The notes beneath the pieces are model-generated. The model did not search any database. It was given only the letters and a program-made list of their open reading frames with translations, and was not told the origin of the DNA. A program made the position numbers and the translations under genes. Positions 1-8,354 of a stretch of 64,000 nucleotides of DNA are shown in pieces. Numbering within the stretch: position 1 is the first letter of the stretch; every line of letters starts with the position of its first letter. Source of the stretch: Pandoraea oxalativorans (GTDB lineage: Bacteria; Pseudomonadota; Gammaproteobacteria; Burkholderiales; Burkholderiaceae); contig NZ_CP011253.3 in assembly GCF_000972785.3 (NCBI RefSeq), forward strand, positions 62,001 to 126,000, read 5' to 3'.

Positions 1-868
1 TGCGATAGAGGTCGACCTTGTCGTCGGCGTCCACGGCGGCCACCGAGTCTTCGCAGTCGATGATGGTGGTCACGGCGGCTTCGACCAGCACGTCCTTGAT
101 ATGGGCGGCATCGGTCTTGCCGATCGGGTGATTCGCGTCGAACTGGATTTCGAAGTGCAGGCCGTTGTGCTTGATCAGCACGGCGGTCGGCTTCGCAGCG
201 TCGCCCTGATGACCCGCAAACAGGGCCGGGGTGGCGAGTGCCGTCTTGCCGCTCCTGGTCGTCACGACGAGCTTGCCGTTCTCGACAGCGTAGCCGGTGG
301 CGTCCTTATGCGAGCCTTCGGCCAGCGGTGCGGCCTGATCGAGGAACCCGCGCGCGAAGGCGATCACGAGTTCGCCGCGCTTCGGGTTGTAGCCGGTGCC
401 CTTCTCGGCGCCGCCGGTCTCGGGGATGGCGTCGGTGCCGTACAGCGCGTCGTACAGGCTGCCCCAACGCGCGTTGGCGGCATTCAGGGCGTAACGGGCG
501 TTGGACAGCGGCACCACGAGCTGCGGGCCGGCCTGTTCGGCGATTTCGTAGTCGACTTCGGCCGTCGTGGCCTTCACGCTTGCCGGGGCAGGCAGCAGGT
601 AGCCGATCTTTTCGAGGAAGGCGCGGTAGGCGGCAGCGTCGGCAATCGGGCCCGGATTGGCGCGGTGCCAACCGTCGAGTTCGCCTTGCAGGCGGTCGCG
701 CTCGGCGAGCAGTGCGCGGTTCTTCGGGGCGAGGTCATGGACGATGGCGTCGAAGCCTTTCCAGAACGCGTCCACATCGACACCGGTGCCCGGCAGGACT
801 TCCTTTTCGATGAACGCGATCAGATTGTCTGCGACCGTCAGGCCGCCACGCTTGGAAGTGGAAGTCAT
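1..868 (-). CDS. glcB: Malate synthase G, N-terminal part (cut by window edge)
   Basis: Malate synthase G condenses glyoxylate with acetyl-CoA to malate in the cytoplasm, the second step of glyoxylate use. The reverse-strand reading from the ATG at 868 gives 289 residues that follow E. coli GlcB almost without gaps: EEVLPGTG-like start, DEIVHDLAP-like and LLAERDRLQ segments, [25 protein letters not shown] region, [10 protein letters not shown], and near the edge the [15 protein letters not shown] segment. The family is about 720-725 residues long, so roughly 60 percent of the protein, including most of the catalytic TIM barrel, lies outside the window. It is transcribed away from pepE. A 12-bp palindrome 127 bp upstream of the start is shared in core with the pckG promoter region. 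Confidence 0.95.
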   Translation of the reverse strand, partial: MTSTSKRGGLTVADNLIAFIEKEVLPGTGVDVDAFWKGFDAIVHDLAPKNRALLAERDRLQGELDGWHRANPGPIADAAAYRAFLEKIGYLLPAPASVKATTAEVDYEIAEQAGPQLVVPLSNARYALNAANARWGSLYDALYGTDAIPETGGAEKGTGYNPKRGELVIAFARGFLDQAAPLAEGSHKDATGYAVENGKLVVTTRSGKTALATPALFAGHQGDAAKPTAVLIKHNGLHFEIQFDANHPIGKTDAAHIKDVLVEAAVTTIIDCEDSVAAVDADDKVDLYR

Positions 869-1307
869 GATGCTGTACTCGAGTTTGAAAACCAGGTTGA
901 CGCGACTCCGTCCGACCGCTTGCCGGTGCGCCGATGCTTTTTTGCGACGGTCACATCGTCAGGAGAACGGACGTTATGGGGCAATCGGGGTCAGTCTTAT
1001 ATAAGAGTCTGAGTGTAATCCTTCTCAGGTCACTCGGAAACCCGGTATTTCGCGTCCTCGCACCCGCCCGGCTTATAGGTGGGATAAGGGTTTGCGTATG
1101 ACATCGACGCCATAAGGCTTTGCCGCCGATGCTCAATTTTCCGTGTGCAGTTGCAGCATTCGGTATGACGTTTCACTTTATGAGAAACGAAGGGGTGACG
1201 TCGAGAATGCCGTGCGGCGTTTCCTTTCGATATGAATCTGATCGTTCGTGCGGCGGGTACACTCGATCTTTCCCCCAAAAGACCATTTGCCCGGGAGGCA
1301 TGAAGTC
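869..1307. other. Intergenic region between divergent glcB and pepE
   Basis: This 439-bp spacer must hold the promoters of glcB (leftward) and pepE (rightward). The only clear element is the palindrome at 995-1006. Short open frames on either strand have no ribosome binding site or recognisable product. Confidence 0.6.
995..1006. promoter_or_regulatory. 12-bp perfect palindrome upstream of glcB
   Basis: The sequence TCTTATATAAGA is a perfect dyad. Its 10-bp core CTTATATAAG recurs at 62107-62116 upstream of pckG, another gene for growth on C2/fatty acids. I infer an operator for a common dimeric regulator; its identity is not visible. It could instead be part of an AT-rich promoter element, but no matching -35 box stands at a normal distance. 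Confidence 0.5.
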
Positions 1308-2021
1308 GTGAAACAGATCTTGATGATGAGCAGTTCGCGCAAGGGCGTGTCGGGCTATCTGGAACATGCGGAAGATCAGGTGCATGCGGTGCTCAAGGGT
1401 CGCGCGAAGCGGGTGTTGTTCGTGCCGTACGCGGGTGGCATCACGTTCAGTTTCGACGAGTACGAATCGCGCGTGAAGCCGTCGTTCGAGCGATTCGGTT
1501 ACGAACTGACGTCGATCCATCACCACAAGGATGCGCGGGCGGCGGTGGAGCAGGCGGAAGCGGTGGTGGTCGGCGGCGGCAATACGTTCGTGTTGCTCGA
1601 CCGGATGTACAACGCGGGCATCGTGGGGTTGCTGCGTGAGCGGCTGAATGCGGGCATGCCGTATGTGGGATGGAGCGCGGGGGCGAACGTGGTGTGCCCG
1701 ACCATCCGCACGACGAACGACATGCCGATTGTGGAACCGCCGACGCTCAAGGCGCTGGGCGTGGTGCCGTTTCAGGTGAACCCGCACTTCATCAGTGGCA
1801 AGCCGTCGGGACACAACGGCGAGTCGCGTGAAGAACGTCTGGCGGAGTATCTGGCGATCAATCCGGACGAGAGCGTCGTTGCGATTCCGGAAGGCGTAGC
1901 GTTGCATGTGCACGGCGACCATGCGACGGTGCTCGGCGAATTCGACGCGCTGCATTTCCGTCAGGGCGGCGCCGTCGACAAGATCGCCACGGGCAGCACG
2001 TTTGCGCTGACGTCGATTTGA
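1308..2021 (+). CDS. pepE: Dipeptidase E (alpha-aspartyl dipeptidase, family S51)
   Basis: PepE hydrolyses dipeptides with an N-terminal aspartate in the cytoplasm. The 237-residue product aligns along its whole length with E. coli PepE: GGGNTF (about residues 89-94), nucleophile Ser123 in GWSAGAN, Asp138 in TTNDMPIV and His160 in NPHF, matching the known Ser-Asp-His catalytic set. I chose the GTG start at 1308 because GGGAGG at 1293-1298 stands nine bases upstream and the protein then starts like the family; an upstream in-frame ATG at 1248 would add 20 unrelated residues. It stands alone, divergent from glcB, and is followed by a hairpin at 2063-2094. Confidence 0.92.
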   Translation: MKQILMMSSSRKGVSGYLEHAEDQVHAVLKGRAKRVLFVPYAGGITFSFDEYESRVKPSFERFGYELTSIHHHKDARAAVEQAEAVVVGGGNTFVLLDRMYNAGIVGLLRERLNAGMPYVGWSAGANVVCPTIRTTNDMPIVEPPTLKALGVVPFQVNPHFISGKPSGHNGESREERLAEYLAINPDESVVAIPEGVALHVHGDHATVLGEFDALHFRQGGAVDKIATGSTFALTSI

Positions 2022-2062
2022 GTTTTTAGGGCGGCGTTGTCGACGTTGCGTCGCCTTCGTCG

Positions 2063-2094
2063 ACGGATGACGTACCGCGCGCAGCGTCATCCGT
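2063..2094 (+). terminator. Hairpin downstream of pepE
   Basis: ACGGATGACG at 2063-2072 pairs perfectly with CGTCATCCGT at 2085-2094 across a 12-base loop. There is no strong T-run after it, so it may be a weak terminator or an mRNA 3'-end stabiliser. Confidence 0.45.
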
Positions 2095-2137
2095 AAATTC
2101 CGAAATCGCTTGTTCGGCGCTGAAGTCGCGTCAGCCG

Positions 2138-3163
2138 ATGGGCATTCGCTGGCACAATCCCGACTCGAATTTCTTAGCGACGCTTTCCCCCCGAAGCGCA
2201 CAGCTTATCGAGGGGATCGTGGAGCACAGAGATATCAGTGTCGAATCTACCGAAGCGCCCGAAGCTCGATTGGGCTCCGAGGCCTGCGCGCTGGCGGCGG
2301 CCGGTCTGAATGGGACGATCGGGGTGTTGACGCGCATCGGGTTCGAGCAAGGGGCGACGTCGGCGTCGATGGCGTTCTGGAAGTGCTTCGGCGCGTTCGT
2401 GCTCGTGCTCGCCCTGTGCGGCCGTACGCATGCGCTGCGCAAGCAGGCGGCGGCGCTTGCTTCCCGATGGCCGCGCTTTGCCTGTCTATCGTTTCTCGGC
2501 ATCTTCTGTCTTTATTTCTTCGAGACGAAGGCGTTCGCGCAGGCGTCGATTCCGCTCGTCTCCTTTCTGACCTACGCCGCTGGCGGGGCCACCATCGTCC
2601 TTTCCGGACTCTGCCTCGGGGAGCGCATCACTCGCCAGAAATGGGCGGCATTCCTGGCTATCGTCGCGGGCGTCGGTGTGATGTGTTTCGCCGAGGGCGG
2701 TGTGACGGGGACCTTGGACGGTATCGTCCTGGCATTGCTCGGTGGATGCGGCTACGCCCTCTTCATCTTCTTCTCGAAGGCGTTGCGCGTCGGTGCCGGA
2801 CTGCCGCAACTAGTCTGGCTGTTCGGGTTCGGAAGCGCATTTCTGTCGATACCGCTGATGCAGGAGGGATTCGCGCTGCCCGTTGGCTGGCAGTGGTTGA
2901 CGCTGGGCGCGCTGATTCTGCTGCCGACGATTGGCGGCTTTTATTTCACGACGCGTGCCGTGGCACGCGGACAGGCGAGCAAGGTGCAGATCATCGAGAC
3001 GAGCGATCCTTTGTTCGCCACGACGTTCGGCTTCCTCGTCTTCGGAGATGCGCTCAGCCAGACCGGTTTGCTCGGTGCCAGTGCGATCGCGACAGGACTC
3101 GTGATTGCGGTCTGGCAACGATGCCCACGCCCGGGGGCGCGGGACGCCGCAAAGAGTCGGTAG
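2138..3163 (+). CDS. DMT superfamily transporter, EamA family
   Basis: A 341-residue inner-membrane protein with about ten hydrophobic helices in two similar halves, the EamA (RhaT/YdcZ-like) arrangement. Family members export or import metabolites, often amino acids; the substrate cannot be read from sequence. The second half has the conserved ending with TSDPLFATTFGFLVFGD, typical of EamA carriers (family knowledge). The start is uncertain: ATG at 2138 gives a non-hydrophobic N-terminal extension of about 50 residues, and an in-frame GTG at 2219 after GAGGGG is an alternative. It is not in an operon; a strong bidirectional terminator follows. Confidence 0.85.
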   Translation: MGIRWHNPDSNFLATLSPRSAQLIEGIVEHRDISVESTEAPEARLGSEACALAAAGLNGTIGVLTRIGFEQGATSASMAFWKCFGAFVLVLALCGRTHALRKQAAALASRWPRFACLSFLGIFCLYFFETKAFAQASIPLVSFLTYAAGGATIVLSGLCLGERITRQKWAAFLAIVAGVGVMCFAEGGVTGTLDGIVLALLGGCGYALFIFFSKALRVGAGLPQLVWLFGFGSAFLSIPLMQEGFALPVGWQWLTLGALILLPTIGGFYFTTRAVARGQASKVQIIETSDPLFATTFGFLVFGDALSQTGLLGASAIATGLVIAVWQRCPRPGARDAAKSR

Positions 3164-3173
3164 CGCCCAAACA

Positions 3174-3209
3174 AAACCGCCGCCCCGGCGTGAGCCAGGG
3201 CGGCGGTTT
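3174..3209. terminator. Bidirectional rho-independent terminator
   Basis: AAACCGCCGCCC (3174-3185) and GGGCGGCGGTTT (3198-3209) form a perfect 12-bp stem with a 12-base loop, flanked by A and T runs. It lies between convergent genes and can serve both. Confidence 0.8.
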
Positions 3210-3270
3210 CAGATGCGCGCATCGTGAGCGATGGCCGTGACGCCATCCCTCGTTGGCTTCGATGCAGCGT

Positions 3271-3693
3271 TTAAGCGTCGTCGTCGAGCCAGGGCACTTC
3301 GACGTCGGTCAGGAATGCGACCATCGCGAGCGGACGCGCTTCCTGACGGCCGATCTTGCCGTCCGCACGGTGCCACACCGCCACGAACGTCTCGGGATGC
3401 TTGTCGGCGATCAACTGCACCGTACGCAGTTCTTCTTCGTCCATCTCTTCGATGGGGCCGTCGAACGACACCACGAGTGCCTGCGGCCAGACGCCGTCTT
3501 CCGGATCGTAGACCTTGTCGCCGTTGGGCACATCTACCGTTGCCTCGACGCCGATCGTCGCCGACGCCGCCACGATCATCTCGCCAAGCGAGCGCAGCAG
3601 CGCGGTTGCACGGGCGGAGTTGATCTGGCGCATGGCGAGGTCGCCGCGCGTGAGGGCCTGTTCGAGCTTGGGGTCGGTTTTTTGTTTGGGCAT
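3271..3693 (-). CDS. Conserved hypothetical protein, acidic, 140 aa
   Basis: I do not recognise the family. The product is a soluble protein without signal peptide or membrane segment; it begins MPKQKTDPKLEQ and ends in an acidic tail (VPWLDDDA). The start at 3693 is preceded by GAGGA six bases upstream, better than the ATG at 3753, which adds 20 residues of poor composition. Codon use and GC look like the neighbours. It is divergent from the DUF2288 gene with a 145-bp spacer, and convergent with the EamA gene across the terminator at 3174-3209. Confidence 0.75.
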   Translation of the reverse strand: MPKQKTDPKLEQALTRGDLAMRQINSARATALLRSLGEMIVAASATIGVEATVDVPNGDKVYDPEDGVWPQALVVSFDGPIEEMDEEELRTVQLIADKHPETFVAVWHRADGKIGRQEARPLAMVAFLTDVEVPWLDDDA

Positions 3694-3838
3694 GCGGGGT
3701 CCTCGGTAAAACGTTAGCCACCTCGCGGCAGCCGTGCCATGTGACTGCGACACCGGCCCGCGCGCGGGGTTCCGATGCTACCACCGTCGCGCTCGCCGGG
3801 GCGCATTACAATGCGGGTTTTCTTCACTGGCCGCTGTA

Positions 3839-4204
3839 ATGAACCCCGCCAAGCCCACCGATTCCGCCGACGCAAACCCCGCCACGTCCTCCGATGCGTC
3901 CACGCAGCCCAGCGACGTCTATCTGCGCCTGCTCGGCGAAACCGCCAAGATCGACTGGAAGGATCTGGAGTCGTTCTTCGCGCGCGGCGTTCTGCTGTTC
4001 GTCACGCCCGGCGTCGACCTCGTCTCGGTCGCCGAAGCCGTCGCCAACGACGACAAACCCACCGTCACGCAATGGCTGACCTCCGGCATGGTGCAACGCA
4101 TGCAGGCCGACACGGCCGCCGATTTTGCCGCACGTGCGCCCGAACTGTGGGCCGTCGTCGTCGCGCCGTGGGTGCTCGTGCAAGAGCGTGGCATCAAGAC
4201 CTGA
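3839..4204 (+). CDS. DUF2288 family protein
   Basis: A 121-residue cytoplasmic protein of unknown function. The core LLGETAKIDWKDLESFFARG, the LVSVAEAVANDD segment and the closing WAVVVAPWVLVQE are the signature of the DUF2288 family as I recall it. The first 25 residues are Ala/Ser/Thr-rich and probably disordered. The ATG at 3839 was chosen because everything upstream in frame (from 3734) is Arg/Cys-rich and unlike the family. A small hairpin (CTGACA/TGTCAG, 4201-4216) overlaps the stop codon. Confidence 0.85.
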   Translation: MNPAKPTDSADANPATSSDASTQPSDVYLRLLGETAKIDWKDLESFFARGVLLFVTPGVDLVSVAEAVANDDKPTVTQWLTSGMVQRMQADTAADFAARAPELWAVVVAPWVLVQERGIKT

Positions 4205-4262
4205 CAAACGTGTCAGGCAGCATTCTGCGCGCAAATAGCGGCACTTTCGCGGGCGATCGGCC

Positions 4263-4646
4263 TTATTCCGTGATGCCCGCTTCAACGAGGCGCCGCGTGC
4301 AGTCTTCCAGCAGATCCTGCGCCACCACCGACGCGTACGCATAGTCTGCGTCGAGCGATTCCGTCATTTCATGCGCCGTGTACAGTCCGGCTTCGCGTGA
4401 GAGCGTACCCGCAAGCTCGCGGGCGAAATCGTCGCTCAACGACGACAACAAACGGCGCTCGTCCAGCGGCAACTGCAACTTGGAACGCGAGAGCCACATC
4501 TGCGCGAGCGTCGCGCCCTGCTTGTCCGTCATCCACTGCCCATGCTCGTAAAACGCCGACAGACGCTCTGCCGTCAGCGCGAACAGCAATGCGCGACGGG
4601 TGTTGAAATTCAGACGAATCGGTTGATTGGGTGTGGCTTCCGGCAT
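4263..4646 (-). CDS. Hypothetical protein, 127 aa
   Basis: Not recognised. A soluble, mainly helical protein of 127 residues with no signal peptide or membrane segment. It starts MPEATPNQPIRLNFNTRRALL and has a mixed-charge helical body. Third-position GC and amino-acid composition look like real coding sequence. It converges with the DUF2288 gene and is followed on its own strand, 48 bp on, by the interrupted LysR gene's 3' side, so it is not in an operon with it. No strong ribosome binding site is visible before 4646, so the start is tentative. Confidence 0.7.
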   Translation of the reverse strand: MPEATPNQPIRLNFNTRRALLFALTAERLSAFYEHGQWMTDKQGATLAQMWLSRSKLQLPLDERRLLSSLSDDFARELAGTLSREAGLYTAHEMTESLDADYAYASVVAQDLLEDCTRRLVEAGITE

Positions 4647-4694
4647 GACGGCAACCGCAAGTAGCGGACAAGAACGAGATCAGCGGCAAAGGTA

Positions 4695-5594
4695 TCACGC
4701 GAACAGTCGCAGCAGCGCATTGCGCGCATGCCGGATCAGGTCGGTTTCGTCGGCGCGTCCCGGCAGCAAGTGGAATTCGGCGCGCGGTAGCGGCGGCAGA
4801 CCCAGCGACGGCGGGCAGACGATCAGGTCGGGCGTGAGCGCCGACTCATTCAAACAGGACACCCCCAGCCCTGCAGCCAGCGCCAACTGCATGCCTGCGA
4901 CCCCCGCTGCCGAATGCGATACCCGGTACGTCACCCTATGCCGTTCCAGCACGCTCGCGACGAGCGTTTGCAATGCGCACGTGCGAGGGAGCGTCACGAG
5001 CGGCAGCGGCATCTCGACGGGGGCGGTCTACGTCGCCGCCATTGCCCACACCAGGCGCTCGCGACGCACCAGCGTGGCCGAAGCGCTGCCGAGGGCGTCA
5101 TTGGCGGCCGCGCCGGTGTCGATGTCCTCGTACATCAGCCGCAACGCCAGTCCCACGTCGAAATGTTCGCCCGTCAAGGCTGAGCGCTCGATCTGCGAAC
5201 TCTGCATGGCGCTCACATGCAAGCGCAGACGCGGATAGAGGCTCGTGAATCGCTTGAGGACGCGGGCGACGTCGTGCGGACGGTAATAGTCCGTAATCGC
5301 GATGCGCAACTCGCCGTCGAGCAACACCCCCTGAAGGTCTTCGAACGCGGCTTCCGATAACGCCGCGATCTGACGGGCGTAGGCGAGCAAGCGCGTGCCC
5401 GCTGGCGTGGCGTGCATGCCCTTTCGCGAGCGGACCAGCAGCGACTGTCCGGCCCGCTCTTCGAGCTTCTTGAGTTGCTCGCTGACGGTCGATTGCGACA
5501 GGAAGATCTGCTCGGCGGCGGCTGAAATGCTACCGGCGTCGTGAATGGCGATAAACGTACGTAGCTGGGTCAGATCGAAGGCGCGGGCATTCAT
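4695..5594 (-). pseudogene. LysR-family transcriptional regulator interrupted by an in-frame TAG
   Basis: Reading from the ATG at 5594 gives a LysR regulator: helix-turn-helix in the first 65 residues (FDLTQLRTFIAIHDAGSIS, then LSQSTVSEQLKKLEERAG) followed by an effector-binding domain. Codon 189 (5028-5030) is TAG. The same reading frame continues after it without further stops to 4695 and encodes the second half of a normal substrate domain (PLPLVTLPRTC, GLGVSCLNE). Total length with the stop read through is about 299 residues, the usual LysR length. A single base change (for example CAG or TGG to TAG) explains it. The divergent MFS gene is also interrupted by a stop. A sequencing error or strain-specific mutation cannot be separated from here. 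Confidence 0.85.
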
Positions 5595-5691
5595 GGCGGC
5601 AACTCGGTAGAACGGCAATTCGTGAGACGAACACGGGGCGTGCACGGTACCCCCCAGGCGGGTCAAACTTGGGGGCTACGGGAGTTAATTC

Positions 5692-5722
5692 GGAAAACAC
5701 GATATATGTCATCGAGTTTTCC
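5692..5722. promoter_or_regulatory. Nested dyad, probable LysR operator
   Basis: GGAAAAC (5692-5698) pairs with GTTTTCC (5716-5722), and inside it CGAT pairs with ATCG around a 7-base centre, giving a 31-bp symmetric site. It lies in the spacer between the divergent LysR and MFS genes, where LysR proteins normally bind. No binding data are available; the assignment rests on symmetry and position. Confidence 0.5.
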
Positions 5723-5852
5723 CGCTTTTCCGATGGATTGTACCTCCGTAGGATGCGGAGCATGAAGTCCGGATTTCCACGCGTGCGCGCCCCCGGACGC
5801 CCTCTTTCCCCCTTTTCCCTTTTCAGCGCCGCGTGTTCACCCCCCGCGCACC

Positions 5853-7208
5853 ATGTCACTCATGAACGAACGTCTTTGCTCTGCCCCTGCTGCGGCGAAT
5901 CGTCTTGCGGCCACCGCTGTGCCGCGTGCCCCGGAGGCCGCCGCCCCACAACTCAATCGCAATCATCGCTGGAAGGTGCTGGGCGTTGGCGTGGCGGCCA
6001 ATGCCAGTTTCGCGGCGGCGATGGGCGGTATTCCCGCCACGGCCGTGCAGATGCGCAGCGCTTATGCACTGGGCAACGGCGACCTCGGCCTCGTGCTCGG
6101 CATGATCGGTCTGGGCATTGCCGTTTCGGAATTGCCGTGGGGCATGCTCACGGATCGATGGGGCGACCGGCGGGTATTGCTTGTCGGACTGCTGGTGACG
6201 GCGGCGGCGCTGCTCGGCCTCGGCCTGTGGGTGGTGCCGACGACGCACTTCGTCCCGTCGATGCCGATACTCGCGGCCGGGATGCTGGCCATCGGCGTGC
6301 TGGGCGGCAGCGTGAACGGTTCGAGCGGGCGCGCCGTGATGCGATGATTTCACGACAGCGAGCGTGGTCTGGCGATGAGCGTGCGGCAATGCGCAGTGCC
6401 GATGGGCGGCGGAATCGGTGCGCTGCTATTGCCGGGAACGGCGGTCCACTTCGGGTTCAGCGCCGTGTTCATCGGGTTGGCCGTGGCGTGCGTGGCGGCG
6501 GCCGTCATGGCATGGCTGTGGTTGCTCGAACCGCCGGATGAGCCGCACGAAGCGGTGCGCCCCGCAGCGACCACCGCCAACGGCCGCCCGGCCGCGACAT
6601 ACTCGCCATTGCGCGACGCTCGTCTGCTAAGCACCGCGCTCGGCATGGCCGTGCTCGTCATGCCGCAAGTTGCGGTGCTCACCTTCGGCACGGTCTTCCT
6701 GCATGATTTCGCCCATGCGAGCGTGCTGACAATTTCGCTCACGCTGGGCGCCGTGCAGACGGGGGCCGCGATTACTCGTGTGTGGAGCGGACGTTTTACC
6801 GACAAGCGTCGCAACCGCCCCGCCTACTTGCGCGCTTGCACGCTGGTGGTCGGCGTGGTGTTCGCGATGCTGGGGGCGCTGGTGGGATTGCTTTCGATGC
6901 GTCCCGAGTGGCTCGCGCACGGCACGCCGGTGATGATCGCGCTGTTGATCGCCGGTGGCGTGGTTGCGTCGGCATGGCATGGCGTGGCCTTCACGGAACT
7001 CGCCACGCTTGCCGGGGCGTCCCGCGCGGGCACGGCGCTGGGCATCGGCAACACCGGCGTCTTCCTGACAATGTTCCTCACGCCGCTGGCGATTCCGCTG
7101 CTGCTCGCGCTGGGTGGATGGGGACTGGTCTGGGCAGGGGGCGTGGTCTGTGCAGCACTCGCGTGGCCGATGTTCGTCTGGTCGCATCGCGAAGTGAAGA
7201 CGACGTAA
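5853..7208 (+). pseudogene. MFS transporter interrupted by an in-frame TGA
   Basis: The open frame from ATG 5853 encodes a major facilitator protein with an N-terminal domain (first helices, then the loop 2-3 motif GMLTDRWGDRR). Codon 165 (6345-6347) is TGA, in the stretch VMR-stop-FHDSERGLAMS where relatives have a tryptophan (…RWF…), so TGG to TGA is likely. The frame continues unbroken to 7208, giving 451 codons in all, a normal MFS length with 12 helices. An ATG at 6375 could restart translation but would lack the first four to five helices. The divergent LysR gene also has a stop codon. Substrate unknown. Confidence 0.85.
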
Positions 7209-7229
7209 GCGCACGTCAGCACGCAAACG

Positions 7230-8141
7230 TCAGCAAGGCAGGTGCACGTGTTCCACAAGGAAGTCGAGAAACGCGCGGACGCGGGCGGGCAAGTGGCCGC
7301 CCTGTCCCACATAAACGGCGTGCACCGGTTCCAGATCGCCGGGGTTGTAGTCTTCGAGCACGGTCACGAGACGGCCGTCGCGCAGATCGGCGTCGACGTG
7401 ATATCGCGAGTGACGCGCGAGTCCCAGCCCTTCGAGTGCGAGTTTGCGCATGGTCTCACCGTCGCTGACCAGCACGTTGCCAGCAGGCGGATACAGCGTG
7501 ACGCCGCCCGCGCCGTCGAGGAACGGCAATCCTTGAATCTGACGCTCGAAATTGAACGCCATGACGTTGTGACGGATCAGGTCGGCCGGCGTCTTCAGCG
7601 CCGCGTTGCGCGCCAGGTAGTCGGGCGACGCCACCACATGCACGCGACTCTCGCCGAGCTTACGCGCCACCAGCCGTGAGTCCCGCAACGGGCCAGCACG
7701 CACGGCCACATCGGCGCGTTGCGACAGCAGGTCGACGACCGTGTCGGTGAGCGTCAGGTCGAGCCGGATCTCGGGATACTTCGCGAGAAATGCCGGAATG
7801 ACCGGCAGCAGATACAGCGTGCCGATAGGCACACTCGAATTCACCCGCAGCAAACCGCGCGGCACTGCGCCCGCCGCCGCTTCGCGCTCGGCAGCGTCGA
7901 TGTCGGCCAGCACGCGCAATGCGCGCTCGTGAAATGCGGTGCCTTCCGGGGTGAGTTGCAAGCGACGCGTGGAGCGGTTGAAGAGTCGCGCGCCCAGCCG
8001 CCCTTCGAGCCGAGCGACGAGTTTGCTCACGGCCGACGGTGTCATGTGCAACGCACGCGCCGCAGCCGAGAAGCCGCCCAACTCCACCACCCGCGCAAAA
8101 ACTTCCATATCGCCTGAGCGGTTGACGTCCTGTCGGCCCAT
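7230..8141 (-). CDS. LysR-family transcriptional regulator
   Basis: About 303 residues: N-terminal winged helix (MEVFARVVELGGFSAAARAL, then TPSAVSKLVARLEGRLG) and a C-terminal periplasmic-binding-fold effector domain. It belongs to the CrgA/DmlR-like group judging from FNRSTRRLQLTPEG. The ATG at 8141 is my choice; GTG at 8201 would place the start inside the 19-bp palindrome and add 20 residues. It is divergent from an MFS exporter, so it most likely controls that gene and itself through the palindrome at 8185-8203. Its 3' end lies 21 bp from the convergent interrupted MFS gene. Confidence 0.88.
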   Translation of the reverse strand: MGRQDVNRSGDMEVFARVVELGGFSAAARALHMTPSAVSKLVARLEGRLGARLFNRSTRRLQLTPEGTAFHERALRVLADIDAAEREAAAGAVPRGLLRVNSSVPIGTLYLLPVIPAFLAKYPEIRLDLTLTDTVVDLLSQRADVAVRAGPLRDSRLVARKLGESRVHVVASPDYLARNAALKTPADLIRHNVMAFNFERQIQGLPFLDGAGGVTLYPPAGNVLVSDGETMRKLALEGLGLARHSRYHVDADLRDGRLVTVLEDYNPGDLEPVHAVYVGQGGHLPARVRAFLDFLVEHVHLPC

Positions 8142-8184
8142 CGGAGGTGTCTTCGATTCTTGAGGTGGCGGTGTTCGCGCGATC

Positions 8185-8203
8185 TTGTGACTTGAAGTCA
8201 CAA
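8185..8203. promoter_or_regulatory. 19-bp perfect palindrome, probable LysR operator
   Basis: TTGTGACTT-G-AAGTCACAA is perfectly symmetric. It contains the T-N11-A pattern typical of LysR-type binding sites and sits 44 bp upstream of the LysR start in the divergent spacer. Function is inferred. Confidence 0.6.
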
Positions 8204-8354
8204 ATGATTTTCCTTTGCGCAGTCTATTTCATCAATAAAGGGACGTCTATATTCCGCACATCGGTTCACGCGCGTCGGATAGCCAGGCATTCGGTCCATC
8301 GATCCGACGGCGGAGCCCCGCCCCGATATTCAGTCTTTCAGACAGGAGTTTTCC

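Noticed and set aside
4201..4216. CTGACA/TGTCAG hairpin at the DUF2288 stop codon as a terminator
   Set aside because: Only 6 bp with no T-run; too weak to call.
5669..6541. 290-codon frame overlapping the interrupted MFS gene
   Set aside because: Frame-shifted Arg/Gly-rich shadow; the MFS protein clearly lies in another frame.
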